Assembly: GCF_050574275.1 (NCBI RefSeq) | Contig: NZ_CP192260.1 | Coordinates: forward strand, 1,736,001 to 1,800,000 | Direction of reading: 5' to 3' | Source of the DNA: Virgibacillus_F flavescens | GTDB taxonomy: Bacteria; Bacillota; Bacilli; Bacillales; Amphibacillaceae | DNA: 64,000 bases | Shown here: positions 34,014 to 42,675 of the stretch, in pieces | Layout of the letters: every line of letters starts with the position of its first letter | How positions within the stretch are numbered: position 1 is the stretch's first letter | Notes under the pieces: generated by a model | Told to the model about the DNA's origin: nothing | Seen by the model: the letters and a program-made list of their open reading frames with translations, nothing else | Database searches by the model: none | Position numbers and translations under genes: made by a program

Positions 34014-34358
34014 TCATATACCAGACAACAGTAAAAACACAATAAGAAACGATATAATAATAGTGCTGAGGATATAGATGATTGCTTGTTTATATCTTTT
34101 ATTTAAAATCATTTCCAGTGATTCGTTTCCAAAAGTTGAAAAAGTCGTAAAAGCGCCACAAAACCCCACCCCAAGCAATAACCACGTCCAATCAGCTAAC
34201 TGGTTATTTAGATAGAAACGAAGCATCACTCCCAAAAAAATCGACCCCGAAACGTTAGCAACCCAAGTACCCAGGATATGTTTATCAAATTTCAAAGAAA
34301 GATGATACCGCAGCATACTTCCAAAAAATCCACCGACTGCAACTAGTATAATATTCAT
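34014..34358 (-). CDS. crcB: Fluoride channel subunit CrcB/Fluc (second copy)
   Basis: A 114-residue four-helix protein that forms the Fluc fluoride exporter. The signature asparagine and glycine-rich motifs are seen: VGGFFGSMLRYHLS, GTWVANVSGSIFLG and GFCGAFTTFSTFGNE. Two crcB genes in tandem usually make a heterodimer in Bacilli. This copy overlaps its partner by four bases. No fluoride riboswitch is present; it is the last gene of the zinc operon. Confidence 0.93.
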   Translation of the reverse strand: MNIILVAVGGFFGSMLRYHLSLKFDKHILGTWVANVSGSIFLGVMLRFYLNNQLADWTWLLLGVGFCGAFTTFSTFGNESLEMILNKRYKQAIIYILSTIIISFLIVFLLLSGI

Positions 34359-34744
34359 GATTGATCACCCATTCCAGTTGCTGCCCTGTAACCCAGAAAA
34401 CAAAACAGTACACCGCCGATAACACTTATGCCTATATAAGCAAGAGCCGTTATCACTTCAGCGGAGTTATATAGCGTAACAGTTTCGATCATAAAAGTTG
34501 AGAATGTAGTAAAGGAACCTATTGCTCCAGTTCCAACAGCCAGCAGCATTTTTTTCGATAACTTCAGCTTGAGTGCTGCATGATTTAATAGGAAACTCAG
34601 CAGAAAACAGCCGAGTAAGTTAGTAAATAAGGTTGCATAGGGAAACCCGTGCACGGATGGAATAATAGCAGAAACACCATATCGACTTACTGCACCAACC
34701 ATACCTCCGATTCCAACTGCCAGGTATACACTTCTTTGGTTCAT
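34355..34744 (-). CDS. crcB: Fluoride channel subunit CrcB/Fluc (first copy)
   Basis: A four-helix Fluc subunit of 129 residues from ATG 34744. Family motifs VGIGGMVGAVSRYGVS, FTNLLGCFLLSF and GAIGSFTTFSTFMIE are present. I choose ATG 34744 because it overlaps the zur stop codon as ATGA, implying translational coupling; an upstream start would add seven non-conserved residues inside zur. Together with the next gene it probably forms the dual-topology dimer that exports fluoride. Confidence 0.92.
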   Translation of the reverse strand: MNQRSVYLAVGIGGMVGAVSRYGVSAIIPSVHGFPYATLFTNLLGCFLLSFLLNHAALKLKLSKKMLLAVGTGAIGSFTTFSTFMIETVTLYNSAEVITALAYIGISVIGGVLFCFLGYRAATGMGDQS

Positions 34745-35154
34745 GCCGATTTGCAGACAGGACACAGTCCGTATATTTCAAATTTATGCCCTTCGATATG
34801 GTAATTGGCAAGAGCATTTTCCACTTCATTCATTGGACAAATATCTATTTCTTTTGTTTTCCCGCAATCCTTACAGATAAAGTGATGATGATGGTGATGG
34901 GAGCATGAAATTCTGAACTGTTTTTCTCCATTTAATTCTGTTGTTTCCAGAATTCCTACCTCGTTAAACAGATGTAGATTTCGGTAGACTGTGTCAAAGC
35001 TAATTCCCGGATAAGTTGGCTCAAGGTATTGAATCAAATCCTTTGCTGTACGGTAGCCATCAGCATTGCTGAAGTATATCATGATGTCTTCTCTTTTCTT
35101 TGTATTTTTGTAACCCTGTTCCTTTAATCGAGTTAAAGCATCATTCAGATTCAT
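34741..35154 (-). CDS. zur: Zinc uptake regulator Zur (Fur family)
   Basis: A 137-residue Fur-family repressor. The N-terminal winged helix (ISFDTVYRNLHLFNEVGILE) and the C-terminal dimer domain with HHHHHHFICKDCGKTKEID and CPVC give the two CxxC pairs of the structural zinc site and a histidine cluster. Position directly after znuB and the Zur boxes at the znuA promoter identify it as Zur rather than Fur or PerR. When zinc is ample it would repress the whole operon, including itself. Starts one base after the znuB stop. Confidence 0.93.
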   Translation of the reverse strand: MNLNDALTRLKEQGYKNTKKREDIMIYFSNADGYRTAKDLIQYLEPTYPGISFDTVYRNLHLFNEVGILETTELNGEKQFRISCSHHHHHHFICKDCGKTKEIDICPMNEVENALANYHIEGHKFEIYGLCPVCKSA

Positions 35155-35994
35155 TTACTTCACCACTTTCCTTTTAAATTTTTTCGTTCCAATCGAAATA
35201 AGCAGAATTATGATGGAAACCAGAACGATTGTACCGCCGGGTGGAATGCTGAAATAATAGCCGGATAGTAATCCCAGAATGACAGCAGTTTCACCAAAGA
35301 TAACGGATAATATAATGGTTTGCTTGAATCCACGTGCCAATCGCATACTTGCTGCTACAGGCAAAGTCATCAACGCAGATACGAGTAGGACGCCTACGAT
35401 GCGAATAGAAGCAGCAATTACCAGAGCAGTTAATACGATGAACAATAAATGGATCCGTTTTGCATGAATTCCGGATACACTCGCATGTTCTTCATCAAAG
35501 GATAAGGTAAATAATTCTTTGTAAAACAAAAATATAACTATGATGACAAATATAGAAATTCCTAAAATGGATAAAAAATCTTTTTGACTTACGGCTGATA
35601 CGGATCCGAACAGATAATTAAAAAGTTCAGTGTTAAACCCATCCGCAAGCGAAATGAAAATGACACTCAAACCAACTCCACCAGATAAAATAATCGGGAT
35701 GGCGAGCTCCTGATAGGCTTTGTATACGCCTCTAAGTTTTTCAATTAAAATCGAACCTAAAACGGAAAAAATCATCCCTCCGTATAACGGTGTTATAAGC
35801 GTCGTGGCAAATTTTTTCTCAAGCAGTAATCCGAACGCGATTCCTGCAAGTGTCACATGAGAAAGTGCATCAGCAATTAAAGACAACCGGCGAACTACGA
35901 TAAACGTGCCTAGCAACGGAGCGATTATGCCGATTAACAGTCCGGTTAAAAATGTATTTCGTAAAAAGTCATATTCTAAAATATCTGCTAGCAT
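35155..35994 (-). CDS. znuB: Zinc ABC transporter, permease
   Basis: A 279-residue ABC-3 family permease with about eight hydrophobic helices. Typical segments are LLGTFIVVRRLSLIADALSHVTLAGIAFG near the N-terminus and VSALMTLPVAASMRLARG later. It passes Zn2+ delivered by ZnuA, driven by ZnuC. Its ribosome binding site GGAGGAAACG survives intact at the edge of a repeat element that separates it from znuC. Confidence 0.95.
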   Translation of the reverse strand: MLADILEYDFLRNTFLTGLLIGIIAPLLGTFIVVRRLSLIADALSHVTLAGIAFGLLLEKKFATTLITPLYGGMIFSVLGSILIEKLRGVYKAYQELAIPIILSGGVGLSVIFISLADGFNTELFNYLFGSVSAVSQKDFLSILGISIFVIIVIFLFYKELFTLSFDEEHASVSGIHAKRIHLLFIVLTALVIAASIRIVGVLLVSALMTLPVAASMRLARGFKQTIILSVIFGETAVILGLLSGYYFSIPPGGTIVLVSIIILLISIGTKKFKRKVVK

Positions 35995-36017
35995 AACGTT
36001 TCCTCCATATTAATGAT

Positions 36018-36245
36018 AAGGCAACTGAAATAGTGGTGGATAATAAATTTCGATCTTACCACCCTTACTTAGCATCTACGAATATACGAAGACTCCTGTG
36101 GGAACAGCGCGAGCTGAAGGCCCCGCAGGAAAGAGGTCTTTGCTTATCCGAGGAGACTGAAGCCGTGCCCACGGAAAGCGAAGTATATTCGAAGATGCGA
36201 TAGTGGATCTACATTATTTTGTACCACATGTAACTTTTTCAGTGA
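36018..36245 (-). mobile_element. Family A MITE-like element with 13-bp target-site duplication
   Basis: A 228-bp element between znuC and znuB, flanked on both sides by identical CCATATTAATGAT (36005-36017 and 36246-36258). Ends read ACTGAAATAGTGGTGG and AACTTTTTCAGT; the inner inverted repeat is GCATCTACGAATATAC (36072) against GTATATTCGAAGATGC (ending 36198). The duplicated target contains the znuC stop codon, so both genes stay intact. It codes for no protein. Confidence 0.88.
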
Positions 36246-36250
36246 CCATA

Positions 36251-37012
36251 TTAATGATCATGGGTGACCTGATTGACAGGGTGACCATAAAATTGCGAAA
36301 TATCACGGTCCGTTAAGGACGAGTATTCTTCGGGGTTTCCATGGAAATGCATTGTTTTGTTTAAGCATACTATATCTGTTGCGTGTTCAGTCATTATCCC
36401 GGTGTCATGGGTCACGAGCAATAATGTAATGTTACGCTCCTGATTCAACTGATGTAATAAATCGTAAAAGCGATGTACATTTTCATTATCGACACCCACT
36501 GTCGGTTCATCCAATATAAGTAATTCAGGATCGTTTACAAGTGACCGAGCGATAAAAACACGCTGCTGCTGTCCTCCTGATAAATTTCCTATGTTCTGAT
36601 AAGCATAATCTAGCATCCCGACCTGGTCGATTGCCTGTAAGATTTTTGACTTATCTTTTTTGGTGAAAAATTTCAAGTAACCAATTTGAGCGGTCAGCCC
36701 CATCGATACGACTTCAAAGACAGTAGCAGGAAATCCTTTATTAAATGAATTGGATTTTTGTGAAACGAATCCGATGTGGTTCCAGGCTTTAAATTTTCCC
36801 ATCGGTTCATCAAATAATGAGATGGTGCCGTTGTCAGGTTTTAATATGCCTAATATAAGTTTTATTAATGTTGTTTTACCGCCACCGTTAGGACCGATTA
36901 AGCCCATGAAAGCACCTTTAGGTATTTCGAAGTTTATCTTGCTTAGTACGTGTTTGTTTTCATATGCATAATCCACATTTTTCATGGAGACAATGGAATG
37001 GGAAGTAACCAT
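36251..37012 (-). CDS. znuC: Zinc ABC transporter, ATP-binding protein
   Basis: A 253-residue ABC ATPase. Walker A GPNGGGKTT (about 41-49), Q-loop FVSQKSN, signature LSGGQQQRVFIARSL, Walker B LLILDEPTVGVD and the H-loop VTHD are present. The His-rich tail HPVNQVTHDH is common in zinc importers. It follows znuA by 50 bp. Its stop codon lies inside the duplicated target site of the neighbouring element. Confidence 0.95.
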   Translation of the reverse strand: MVTSHSIVSMKNVDYAYENKHVLSKINFEIPKGAFMGLIGPNGGGKTTLIKLILGILKPDNGTISLFDEPMGKFKAWNHIGFVSQKSNSFNKGFPATVFEVVSMGLTAQIGYLKFFTKKDKSKILQAIDQVGMLDYAYQNIGNLSGGQQQRVFIARSLVNDPELLILDEPTVGVDNENVHRFYDLLHQLNQERNITLLLVTHDTGIMTEHATDIVCLNKTMHFHGNPEEYSSLTDRDISQFYGHPVNQVTHDH

Positions 37013-37062
37013 AGTATTACACCTGCCTTAGTCTGTTAAATATAGTAATTCTTATATTTCTT

Positions 37063-38004
37063 CTACTTTGTAGCTTTATCCAGTACTTCTAAATTATGTT
37101 TCATCAAGGAAAGATAATCTTCTCCATTTTTGATATCCTCTTCTGTTAAAACAGAAAGGTTATGAATATGGAGTGCTTTGGCACCGATCTGTTCTTGAAT
37201 AATTTTAGAAACACGATCCGAACCATTCTGTTCAAAAATAACATATTCTAAGTCTTCTTTATTGGCTTTATCAATAATTTGGGTAAGTTCTTTTTGGGAC
37301 GGTTCATCGCTTGAAGTCAATCCACGAATCGCTATTTGTTTAATGCCATAGCGTTCTTCCCAATAACCGTAAGCTGCATGCGAAACTAGAATTTCTTTTT
37401 GTTCTTTTGTTTCAAGCGTCTCTTTAAATTGTTTATCCAAAGCTAATAAGTCTTCCTTTAAAGCGGTAAAGTTTGTATTGTAACGTTCTTTTTTATCGGG
37501 GTTTAATTCAATTAATTCTTCTTTAATTTGATTGGCCATGTCGATCATTCGTAATGGGTCCAGCCAAATATGTGGGTTATGATCTCCATGATTGTGAGTG
37601 TCCGCTGTTTCCTCCTCAGAATGGTCTGCTTCATGCTCGTCCTCAGTATGGAAAAGTTCCTTATTCGTACCCAGTTCTATTAATGCAACGTCTTCAGATT
37701 GCAGTGCTCCTGCAGCGGTTTCAGCAAATCCCTCTAACCCGGCACCGAGATAGATGAACGCATCGGCTTTTGCAATATCCGTCATCTCCTTTGAGGTCGG
37801 TTCATAGGTATGTGCATCAACGCCTGGAGGGTAAACTGATTTAACTTGAACTCCATCTCCGGCGATCCGTTCCGTTGCATATTGGATGGGATAGATAGAT
37901 GAGTAAATGGTCAGACCCGCTTGTTCCTTATCTTTATCTGAAGTGCAGCCAGCTATAGTTAATGAAAATAATAGTAATAGTATAATAGTGCAAATCTTTT
38001 TCAA
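37063..38004 (-). CDS. znuA: Zinc ABC transporter, substrate-binding lipoprotein
   Basis: A 313-residue cluster A-I metal-binding lipoprotein. The signal sequence ends in the lipobox TIAGC (Cys19). A His/Asp/Glu-rich loop near residues 120-145 (HTEDEHEADHSEEE, then HNHGDHNPHIW) and conserved histidines PGVDAHTYEP and SHAAYGYW mark a Zn2+-binding ZnuA/AdcA. Start is TTG 38004 behind AAGGAGG. First gene of the Zur-controlled operon, divergent from csoR. Confidence 0.95.
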   Translation of the reverse strand: MKKICTIILLLLFSLTIAGCTSDKDKEQAGLTIYSSIYPIQYATERIAGDGVQVKSVYPPGVDAHTYEPTSKEMTDIAKADAFIYLGAGLEGFAETAAGALQSEDVALIELGTNKELFHTEDEHEADHSEEETADTHNHGDHNPHIWLDPLRMIDMANQIKEELIELNPDKKERYNTNFTALKEDLLALDKQFKETLETKEQKEILVSHAAYGYWEERYGIKQIAIRGLTSSDEPSQKELTQIIDKANKEDLEYVIFEQNGSDRVSKIIQEQIGAKALHIHNLSVLTEEDIKNGEDYLSLMKHNLEVLDKATK

Positions 38005-38036
38005 TTGCTTTCCTCCTTAATCATTCTACCTAAAAC

Positions 38037-38084
38037 ATCATATCGTAATGGTTACGATATGTAAATAGTAATGATTACGATTTA
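38037..38084 (-). promoter_or_regulatory. znuA promoter with two Zur boxes
   Basis: On the minus strand TTTACA (38065-38060) and TATGAT (38042-38037) are 17 bp apart. The spacer is the palindrome ATCGTAAccATTACGAT, and a second copy, AATCGTAATcATTACT, lies just upstream (38063-38084). Both match the Bacillus Zur box (AAATCGTAATnATTACGATTT) closely. Confidence 0.88.
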
Positions 38085-38113
38085 TTGAATAGTAAATTTC
38101 AAAAGTGGAGACG

Positions 38114-38146
38114 TTGACATTCTATACTATAGGGGGGTATAGTATA
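38114..38146 (+). promoter_or_regulatory. csoR-copAZ promoter and CsoR operator
   Basis: TTGACA (38114-38119) and TATAGT (38138-38143) are 18 bp apart. The palindrome TATACTAT-aggggggt-ATAGTATA (38123-38146) with its G-tract centre is a typical CsoR operator and covers the -10 element. Confidence 0.88.
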
Positions 38147-38173
38147 AATATAACTATTAAAGGAGTGTTGATC

Positions 38174-38464
38174 ATGGATAAAAAACCAATCACACCAAGA
38201 AGCGTGGATGAAAAGCAGGCATTAGTGAATCGCCTCAAACGAATAGAAGGCCAGGTTCGTGGGATACAAAAAATGGTGGAAGAAGACCGCTATTGTGTTG
38301 ATGTCCTCGTGCAGATAAGCGCTATTAATGCTGCGTTAAAAAAGGTTGGTTTTACTATGATGGAACGCCATACAAAACATTGTGTCAGTCATGCAGTTCA
38401 ATCAGGTGAAGGTGTAGAGGCAATTGAAGAATTGATGGATGTTATGAAGCAATTCTCTAAATGA
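38174..38464 (+). CDS. csoR: Copper-sensing repressor CsoR
   Basis: A 96-residue all-helical metal-sensor repressor from ATG 38174 (GGAGTG site); an earlier ATG at 38105 lies upstream of the promoter and is not used. The Cu(I) ligands are visible as the cysteine in DRYCVDVLVQI and the histidine and cysteine in ERHTKHCVSHAV. Cu(I) binding releases it from the operator above and derepresses copA and copZ. The copA gene begins 15 bp after its stop codon. Confidence 0.95.
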   Translation: MDKKPITPRSVDEKQALVNRLKRIEGQVRGIQKMVEEDRYCVDVLVQISAINAALKKVGFTMMERHTKHCVSHAVQSGEGVEAIEELMDVMKQFSK

Positions 38465-38479
38465 TGGGAGTGATTTCGA

Positions 38480-40672
38480 GTGAGTAATGTGATCGATGAA
38501 AAAAAGGCGGAGTTTGATGTTTACGGTATGACTTGTGCTGCATGTTCCGCCAGAATTGAAAAGGTTCTAAACAAACAGGATGGGATTCAGCAAGCTACCG
38601 TGAATTTAGCAAATGAAACAGCAGCAATTGAGTTCAAACCCGACCTTATTTCAACAGAGTCGATGATTGAAAAAATCCAAAAGTTAGGATACGACGCGAA
38701 ACCTAAAGCAGATAAAGAAGAAAAGCGGGTTCACAAAGAAAAGCAACTAAAGATAATGCGAATCAAATTAATTATTTCAGCCATACTCTCTATCCCTCTA
38801 TTAGCAACGATGCTCAATCATTTTCAGGGTATCACGTTAACTGTAATTATGATGGATCCATGGTTTCAGTTTCTACTGGCCACACCAGTTCAGTTTATCA
38901 TTGGCTGGCAGTTTTACGTTGGGGCGTATAATAACCTGCGAAATAAAAGTGCCAACATGGATGTACTTGTAGCTTTAGGGACGAGTGCAGCTTACTTTTA
39001 CAGTCTGTATGAAAGCTTGAAAACAATCGGAAATCCTACGTATATGCCTCATTTATATTTTGAAACAAGTGCTATATTAATTACCCTTATTTTAGTCGGC
39101 AAGTATTTAGAGACGAATGCGAAGGGGAAAACGACTCATGCTATTTCAAAATTGCTGAATTTACAAGCCAAGCAGGCACGTGTTATCAGGAACGATGAGG
39201 AAATTATGGTTTCTATTGAAGAGGTTATAACTGGTGATCGAATTATTGTGAAACCTGGAGAAAAAATACCGGTGGACGGGATTGTTAGAAAAGGCAGTAC
39301 CGCTATTGATGAGTCAATGATTACTGGTGAATCGATTCCTGTTGAAAAAAACATTGATTCTACCGTAGTAGGTGCAACCATAAATAAAAATGGTTCGATT
39401 GAAGTAGAAGCTACTAAAGTTGGTAAAGACACTGCGCTTGCTTCAATTGTAAAAGCAGTAGAAGACGCACAAAGTTCTAAAGCGCCGATTCAGCGTTTGG
39501 CAGATATAATTTCAGGGTATTTTGTACCTATTGTGGTCGCTATTGCTGTCGTAACGTTTACAATATGGATATTAGTTGTAGCCCCAGGCGATTTTGAACA
39601 AGCATTGACCGTTGCGATTGCAGTACTTGTCATTGCATGTCCTTGTGCCCTGGGACTTGCTACACCGACATCTATAATGGTTGGTACTGGAAAGGCAGCT
39701 GAAAACGGTATCCTGTTTAAAGGTGGCGAACATCTGGAACGAACACACAAGCTGGACGCGATTGTACTGGACAAAACAGGAACAATTACAAAAGGGATGC
39801 CTGAAGTAACTGATTTCACCGGTGATGAGGAAGCATTACTGCTGCTTGCAAGTGCGGAAAAAGGATCTGAGCATCCTTTAGCAGAAGCAGTAGTTACGTA
39901 CGCACAAGAAAAAAAGCTGCAGCTTATTGAATCAAAAAGATTTACCGCAGTGCCTGGCCACGGGATCAAAGCATTAATTGGAGAAGATGATGTCCTAGTT
40001 GGGACAAGAAAACTTATGAAAGAAAATAATATCGCTTTTGAGGCGAGTGAAAACGATCTGATTGACTTTGAGCTGGATGGTAAAACGGCCATGCTGATTG
40101 CAATTAATGGTGAATTCAGAGGGATTGTGGCAGTTGCTGACACGATTAAAGCGTCTGCAGCATCGGCTATTAAGGAGTTAAAGGATCTTGAACTGGAAGT
40201 GATTATGCTAACAGGTGACAACGAGCGGACTGCAAATGCGATTGCAAAGCAGGTTGGCATTGATCACGTGATTTCTGAGGTTTTACCAGAGCAAAAAGCG
40301 GTTAAAGTAAAAGAAATACAACAAAAAGGTAAAGTAGTTGCTATGGTTGGCGATGGAATAAACGACGCACCTGCCTTAGCGATTGCGGACATTGGAATTG
40401 CCATTGGTACCGGAACTGAAATTGCAATTGAAGCTGCCGATGTAACCATATTGGGTGGAGATTTGTCACTCATTCCTAAAGCAATTCGATTAAGTGATGC
40501 TACAATCCGAAATATAAGACAAAATCTATTTTGGGCCTTTGCTTACAACACTGCTGGAATACCAATCGCCGCACTTGGTTTATTAGCACCATGGATTGCT
40601 GGTGTGGCGATGGCGTTTAGTTCAGTCAGTGTTGTTACGAACTCGTTGCGATTAAAACGGGTAAAACTATAA
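38480..40672 (+). CDS. copA: Cu(I)-exporting P1B-type ATPase CopA
   Basis: A 730-residue copper export pump. One N-terminal heavy-metal domain with GMTCAAC (residues 16-22), eight membrane helices, the transport site ACPCALGLATP near residue 386, the phosphorylation motif DKTGT near 431, SEHPLAEA, and GDGINDAP are present in order. Many relatives have two N-terminal metal domains; this one has a single domain. Start is GTG 38480. Followed two bases later by the copZ region, all in one CsoR-controlled operon. Confidence 0.97.
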   Translation: MSNVIDEKKAEFDVYGMTCAACSARIEKVLNKQDGIQQATVNLANETAAIEFKPDLISTESMIEKIQKLGYDAKPKADKEEKRVHKEKQLKIMRIKLIISAILSIPLLATMLNHFQGITLTVIMMDPWFQFLLATPVQFIIGWQFYVGAYNNLRNKSANMDVLVALGTSAAYFYSLYESLKTIGNPTYMPHLYFETSAILITLILVGKYLETNAKGKTTHAISKLLNLQAKQARVIRNDEEIMVSIEEVITGDRIIVKPGEKIPVDGIVRKGSTAIDESMITGESIPVEKNIDSTVVGATINKNGSIEVEATKVGKDTALASIVKAVEDAQSSKAPIQRLADIISGYFVPIVVAIAVVTFTIWILVVAPGDFEQALTVAIAVLVIACPCALGLATPTSIMVGTGKAAENGILFKGGEHLERTHKLDAIVLDKTGTITKGMPEVTDFTGDEEALLLLASAEKGSEHPLAEAVVTYAQEKKLQLIESKRFTAVPGHGIKALIGEDDVLVGTRKLMKENNIAFEASENDLIDFELDGKTAMLIAINGEFRGIVAVADTIKASAASAIKELKDLELEVIMLTGDNERTANAIAKQVGIDHVISEVLPEQKAVKVKEIQQKGKVVAMVGDGINDAPALAIADIGIAIGTGTEIAIEAADVTILGGDLSLIPKAIRLSDATIRNIRQNLFWAFAYNTAGIPIAALGLLAPWIAGVAMAFSSVSVVTNSLRLKRVKL

Positions 40673-40695
40673 ATATGGAGAAAGAGGGATACACT

Positions 40696-40902
40696 ATGCA
40701 AACAACTTTAAATGTAAGAGGAATGACGTGTGGACACTGCGAGAAAGCAGTAAAGGGATCGCTTGAGAAATTAACAGGAGTAACGACAGTCGAAGTTCAT
40801 CTAACAGCTGGAAAAGTTGATGTTTCTTACGACGACACAGAAATAACCGTAGCCGACATGCGCGAAGCAGTAGAAGAACAAGGCTATGATGTAGTAGCAT
40901 AA
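40696..40902 (+). CDS. copZ: Copper chaperone CopZ
   Basis: A 68-residue heavy-metal-associated domain with the Cu(I) ligand motif GMTCGHC (about residues 8-14) and the usual ferredoxin-like pattern. It carries Cu(I) to CopA. Start ATG 40696 is preceded by GAGGGAT; an in-frame ATG at 40675 has no ribosome binding site. Confidence 0.95.
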   Translation: MQTTLNVRGMTCGHCEKAVKGSLEKLTGVTTVEVHLTAGKVDVSYDDTEITVADMREAVEEQGYDVVA

Positions 40903-40919
40903 TAGTCAGAAGCAATAAG

Positions 40920-40967
40920 CGGTACCTGGCACATTTCCCAGTTTTTTGGGAAATGTGCCAGGTACCG
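40920..40967. repeat. Perfect 21-bp hairpin after copZ
   Basis: Arms 40920-40940 and 40947-40967 pair without a mismatch; the loop is GTTTTT. The arms start CGGTACCTGGCAC. No T-run follows on either strand, so it is not a standard terminator, though it would stall 3' exonucleases. It looks like a REP-type dispersed hairpin. Confidence 0.85.
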
Positions 40968-41073
40968 TAAAACTATGTCGATAAACTGTAAATAAATATA
41001 TTCCTTTTTGTAAATAAATGATAAACTATAGAAGGCACTATAGATGAAGGAATCATACTTGGGGGTAATGGAT

Positions 41074-41991
41074 GTGGAACGTTTATTGCGTAACTTTTTT
41101 TTATTTTTGTCAAAAAACAAAACACTAACGGTTCTTGCAAAGAAATATGGCTTTAAATTTGGCGCTTCACGGTTCGTAGCTGGTGCTGATATTGACCATG
41201 CTGCAAAGAAAATAAAAGAAATTAATGATAAAGGTTATGTAGTAACGATTGATCATTTAGGTGAGTTTATCGATAATGAAAAAGAAGCGAGAGAAAATGC
41301 GTTAGATTGTATACATGCAATTGAAGTAATTGCTGAGCAGAAATTAGATTCACAGGTTTCATTAAAGCTGACCTCAATGGGACTTGATGTTTCAGAAGAA
41401 CTTCTTATGGAAAACATGCGCAGTATTCTTGACGCGGGAAAAAAACATAACGTAACTGTAACGATAGATATGGAAGATCATGTGAATCATAGAAAAACCT
41501 TGGATATTTTCAAGGAATTAAAGAAAGAGTATGACGACCTCGGAACAGTTCTGCAGGCATACTTATTTGAAACAGTAGATGATATTAATGAATTAAATGA
41601 ATATAACCCTTACTTACGTCTCGTTAAAGGTGCGTATAAAGAGTCACCGGAAGTTGCGTACCCACTTAAAAAAGACGTTGATGAAAATTATAAGAAGATT
41701 ATTAGAATGAACTTGGAAAATGGTAATTATACTGCAATCGCGACACATGATGACGCGATAATTGATTATGTGAAGCAGTTGGAGAAAGAACTTAGTCTAT
41801 CGCGTGATCAATTTGAATTCCAAATGTTATTTGGAATACGCAAAGATCTGCAGGAAAAGTTATTGAAAGAAGATTACAAGATGCGTGTCTATGTACCATA
41901 TGGTGATGATTGGTTTGCATATAATATGCGTCGTCTGGCAGAGCGTCCGGCTAACGTTATGTTTGTATTAAAGGGAGTACTAAAGAGTTAA
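41074..41991 (+). CDS. fadM: Proline dehydrogenase family protein FadM
   Basis: A (beta-alpha)8 FAD enzyme of the monofunctional proline dehydrogenase family. Conserved segments are VTIDHLGEF, VSLKLTSMGLD, VTIDMEDH, LRLVKGAYKE and YVPYGDDWFAYNMRRLAERP. B. subtilis YusM/FadM has the same length and sits next to fadNAE, as here; its exact role with fatty-acid degradation is unclear. I take GTG 41074 (GGGGG at 8-nt spacing, 305 residues), which gives the conserved N-terminus MERLLRNFF; ATG 41044 would add ten residues. Separated from fadN by a repeat and a terminator. Confidence 0.9.
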   Translation: MERLLRNFFLFLSKNKTLTVLAKKYGFKFGASRFVAGADIDHAAKKIKEINDKGYVVTIDHLGEFIDNEKEARENALDCIHAIEVIAEQKLDSQVSLKLTSMGLDVSEELLMENMRSILDAGKKHNVTVTIDMEDHVNHRKTLDIFKELKKEYDDLGTVLQAYLFETVDDINELNEYNPYLRLVKGAYKESPEVAYPLKKDVDENYKKIIRMNLENGNYTAIATHDDAIIDYVKQLEKELSLSRDQFEFQMLFGIRKDLQEKLLKEDYKMRVYVPYGDDWFAYNMRRLAERPANVMFVLKGVLKS

Positions 41992-41998
41992 TTTGATC

Positions 41999-42029
41999 AA
42001 AAGGGTACCTACATTGTAGGTACCCTTTT
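41999..42029 (+). terminator. Intrinsic terminator after fadM
   Basis: A perfect 14-bp stem (41999-42012 with 42016-42029), ATT loop, ending in TTTT. Confidence 0.85.
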
Positions 42030-42171
42030 GCGTTTGAAATTCACTCGGCTTTCGCATGATTGCAATGGAACTGCAGCACTTAAATTATGGTACGTGAGAC
42101 GAAGTACAAGTAAGGCTATTTATGTCTTAGTTTTTTTTCAACAAATGCATGCCCCAGCGTTCGACAGGAGA

Positions 42172-42440
42172 CTGCTGAAATAGAGGTAGATATTAAAATT
42201 TAATAGTTCCCCATAACCCAGCATCATCGAATTCACGAGACTCCTGCGGGAACAGCGCGAGCTGAAGATCCCGCAGGAAAGCGGTTTTTGCTTATCCGAG
42301 GAAGCTGAAGCCGTGCCCTAAGGTGCGCGAAGTGAATTCGATGATGCGATCGTGGATCCACTTTATTTTGTACCCTATTTTACCTTTTTCAGTTGCCACG
42401 TGCAAAGCACAAGGAGGCTTACGTCGCTGTTTACATCAAA
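42172..42440. repeat. Family A element, copy 6, next to a family B fragment
   Basis: Family A part is about 42172-42395 with ends CTGAAATAGAGG and CTTTTTCAG and inner repeat GCATCATCGAATTCA (42231) against TGAATTCGATGATGC (ending 42347). The right flank CCACGTGCAAAGCACAAGG to about 42440 matches the interior of the family B copy at 33480-33510 (inverted). No gene lies between 41992 and 42675. Confidence 0.8.
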
Positions 42441-42636
42441 TCTGACAAAGTAACTGACTACAACCCAACAACGAGGTTATGCAACTACGTCAGTAATTGC
42501 ACCTGTTTATTTAAGTCTGCGGAATTTAGATAATTTAATAAAAAACTTTTATAAATTTGATTGCGAAATATCTGAATATAATATATAGTATGAAGTAGAT
42601 GGATAGGAAACTATCTTTTATTTTTAGGAATAAAAA

Positions 42637-42654
42637 TGAATGAGTATTCATTCA
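42637..42654 (+). promoter_or_regulatory. FadR operator of the fadNAE operon
   Basis: TGAATGAGTATTCATTCA is a near-perfect match to the Bacillus FadR site (TGAATGA-n4-TCATTCA). It sits 22 bp upstream of the fadN start, consistent with repression that is lifted by long-chain acyl-CoA. A TATAAT is seen at 42577 but no convincing -35. Confidence 0.9.
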
Positions 42655-42675
42655 AGCGGAGGCAGGGGATTTAAT

